Positions 63,097 to 64,000 of a DNA stretch of 64,000 bases are shown piece by piece (the first letter of the stretch is position 1; each line of letters opens with the position of its first letter). The DNA comes from Methanogranum sp963676045 (lineage in GTDB: Archaea > Thermoplasmatota > Thermoplasmata > Methanomassiliicoccales > Methanomethylophilaceae), in contig OY780938.1 in assembly GCA_963676045.1 (NCBI GenBank), forward strand, positions 682,001 through 746,000. Reading direction: 5' to 3'. The notes under the pieces were generated by a model that worked only from the letters and a program-made list of their open reading frames with translations, was not told where the DNA came from and did no database searches. The position numbers and the translations under genes are program-made.

Positions 63097-63249
63097 CTAT
63101 TCAATGGTTGCAATTCCCAATCTGAACCTCCCACTTATCGACCCATCCTCTGGGACGAACGGGCGGACTTGATGTATTCTGATCATGTCCGTCAGTTCGT
63201 CTGTGAAATCGAAGGGTTTTGGAACGACCCTGGATTGCGGGGTCTGTGT
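63097..63249 (-). pseudogene. Possible gene remnant directly after the CobW-type gene
   Basis: Fifty codons, in the same frame as the CobW gene and directly after its TAA, run to a TAG at 63097-63099 and read protein-like (P-K-P-F-D-F-T-D-E-L-T-D-M-I-R-I, then DGSISGRFRLGIATIE). GC content is higher than in the surrounding intergenic DNA. The opposite strand is also partly open. I do not recognise it; it may be the tail of a lost gene. The remaining 62799-63096 spacer is AT-rich with no visible gene. Confidence 0.3.
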
Positions 63250-64000
63250 TTAGTAACGATCATCTATACAATTTTTCAAATTATTTATGATCTCGTCCCT
63301 GTTATAATCTCTGCCAATAAGAACTAGTTCGTTCTTCCTGTCGCCGTATTTCTCATCCCAGTTCTCCTTTATATCTGGGTAGTACCTAAAGATCTCCTCT
63401 CTCTCCTTCTTGGAATACGATGCCACCCATTCAGAGACGCCGGTGAGCATCAGGTTCTTCCCTGCTTGTTCGAAGAGCATCATGATCTTCGGCTTATTGG
63501 AGAACCATATGTAACCTTTCGAGCGAATCAATGTCTTCGGATAGTTATCTAAGAACTTTGAGAATTTCTTGTAGTTGAGAGGCCTCTTTTCCGCGAATAC
63601 GAACGATGTTATCCCGAAATCATCCATGCCGTTCTTCTCGTTTGCCTGATCTCTGTCCAAAGATTTTTGATATGTTGAAGAGGATAACACTTTGAAGAAA
63701 TCAAATACGTTCGAGTCAAAAATATCTGCAGTATCAACTTTTCCCTGAGATGTCTCGATAAGTTTCGCATCTGGTTGCAATCCTTTGATCACAGACCTTA
63801 CCTTTTCCAGGTCTTCTTTGACCACCAGATCACATTTGTTCAATATGAGCACATTGCAGAATTCAATCTGATCCATGATCAGATTCACTATATCGGAGTC
63901 ATCTGTATCATTTCCCTTATTTGATATGTCATCCAAAAATTCGGTGAATATCCTTGAAGCGTCGACAACTGAAACGACATTGTTCAGATAGAAGGCCATT
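63250..64000 (-). CDS. CobW/P47K-family GTPase, 5' end outside the window
   Basis: At least 250 residues are visible and the frame runs off the right edge, so the N-terminal P-loop is not seen; the ATG at 63999 is probably internal (V-V-S-V-V-D-A-S is the Walker B region of the family). NKCDL gives the guanine-specificity motif. The C-terminal half is a CobW_C domain (RPLNYKKFSKFLDNYPKTLIRSKG in part, and WFSNKPKIMMLFEQAG). Such proteins are metal chaperones (zinc, cobalt or nickel insertion). Rather AT-rich. Metal unknown. Confidence 0.85.
   Translation of the reverse strand, partial: MAFYLNNVVSVVDASRIFTEFLDDISNKGNDTDDSDIVNLIMDQIEFCNVLILNKCDLVVKEDLEKVRSVIKGLQPDAKLIETSQGKVDTADIFDSNVFDFFKVLSSSTYQKSLDRDQANEKNGMDDFGITSFVFAEKRPLNYKKFSKFLDNYPKTLIRSKGYIWFSNKPKIMMLFEQAGKNLMLTGVSEWVASYSKKEREEIFRYYPDIKENWDEKYGDRKNELVLIGRDYNRDEIINNLKNCIDDRY

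Overview
The window reads as a chromosomal segment of a methylotrophic methanogenic archaeon of the Methanomassiliicoccales (Thermoplasmata), most likely the gut-associated Methanomethylophilaceae. Supporting evidence: archaeal information-processing and lipid genes (KEOPS Cgi121, an archaeal-type mevalonate entry cluster); archaeal TATA boxes about 25 nt upstream of apparently leaderless starts; a methyl-corrinoid operon; large InlB-repeat surface proteins; and stop-codon use. Of the 63 coding regions I annotate, none ends in TAG by my reading (about 53 TGA, 10 TAA), as expected where TAG encodes pyrrolysine.

Layout. 1-6.0 kb: surface-glycan export and synthesis (Sel1-repeat protein, an ABC ATPase fused to Sel1 repeats, its permease, an NAD-dependent sugar epimerase, a GT2 glycosyltransferase). 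6.0-12.5 kb: an InlB-repeat protein, Cgi121, the regulator/HMG-CoA synthase/thiolase/DUF35 cluster, a tandem PPK2 kinase and an AhpD-like protein. 13-19 kb: aconitase and the pabA-pabB-pabC operon. 19-28.5 kb: a 1134-residue surface protein, an MFS-USP fusion, a bacterial-looking katG, a DEAD-box helicase and tRNA-Pro(CGG). 28.6-33.2 kb: an MFS exporter, a zinc-ribbon membrane protein, a GMC oxidoreductase, a DUF3795 protein and a tautomerase.

33.3-40.2 kb is an arsenic island: arsR and acr3 are divergent; acr3 is followed by a miniature corrinoid iron-sulfur protein (CdhE/AcsC without its TIM barrel), a low-molecular-weight arsenate reductase, a DUF6951-like protein, a thioredoxin-like protein and an AhpD-like protein. 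Then comes an ArsR-ArsM fusion with its own operator, and an arsP-type permease operon with a second thioredoxin and a DGC-domain protein. One inverted-repeat operator stands before both the acr3 and the arsP operons, so they look like a single regulon. The mini-CFeSP is the most novel component and may bring corrinoid chemistry to arsenic.

40.7-52.7 kb is mixed: encapsulated-ferritin-like protein, membrane proteins, GyrI-like protein, a catalytically degenerate Fic protein, a double-CDGSH protein, a stand-alone AICAR transformylase, a UbiA prenyltransferase, two radical SAM proteins around a second DUF6951 paralogue, a PLP transsulfuration enzyme and a beta-carbonic anhydrase. 52.9-64 kb: larE, a split thiI, a corrinoid protein/UroD-type methyltransferase/zinc-ribbon/HyuA-like operon, an Rrf2 regulator beside mccA/mccB-like sulfur genes, and a CobW-type GTPase cut by the right edge.

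All calls rest on reading the sequence and on remembered family motifs; no database search was made.
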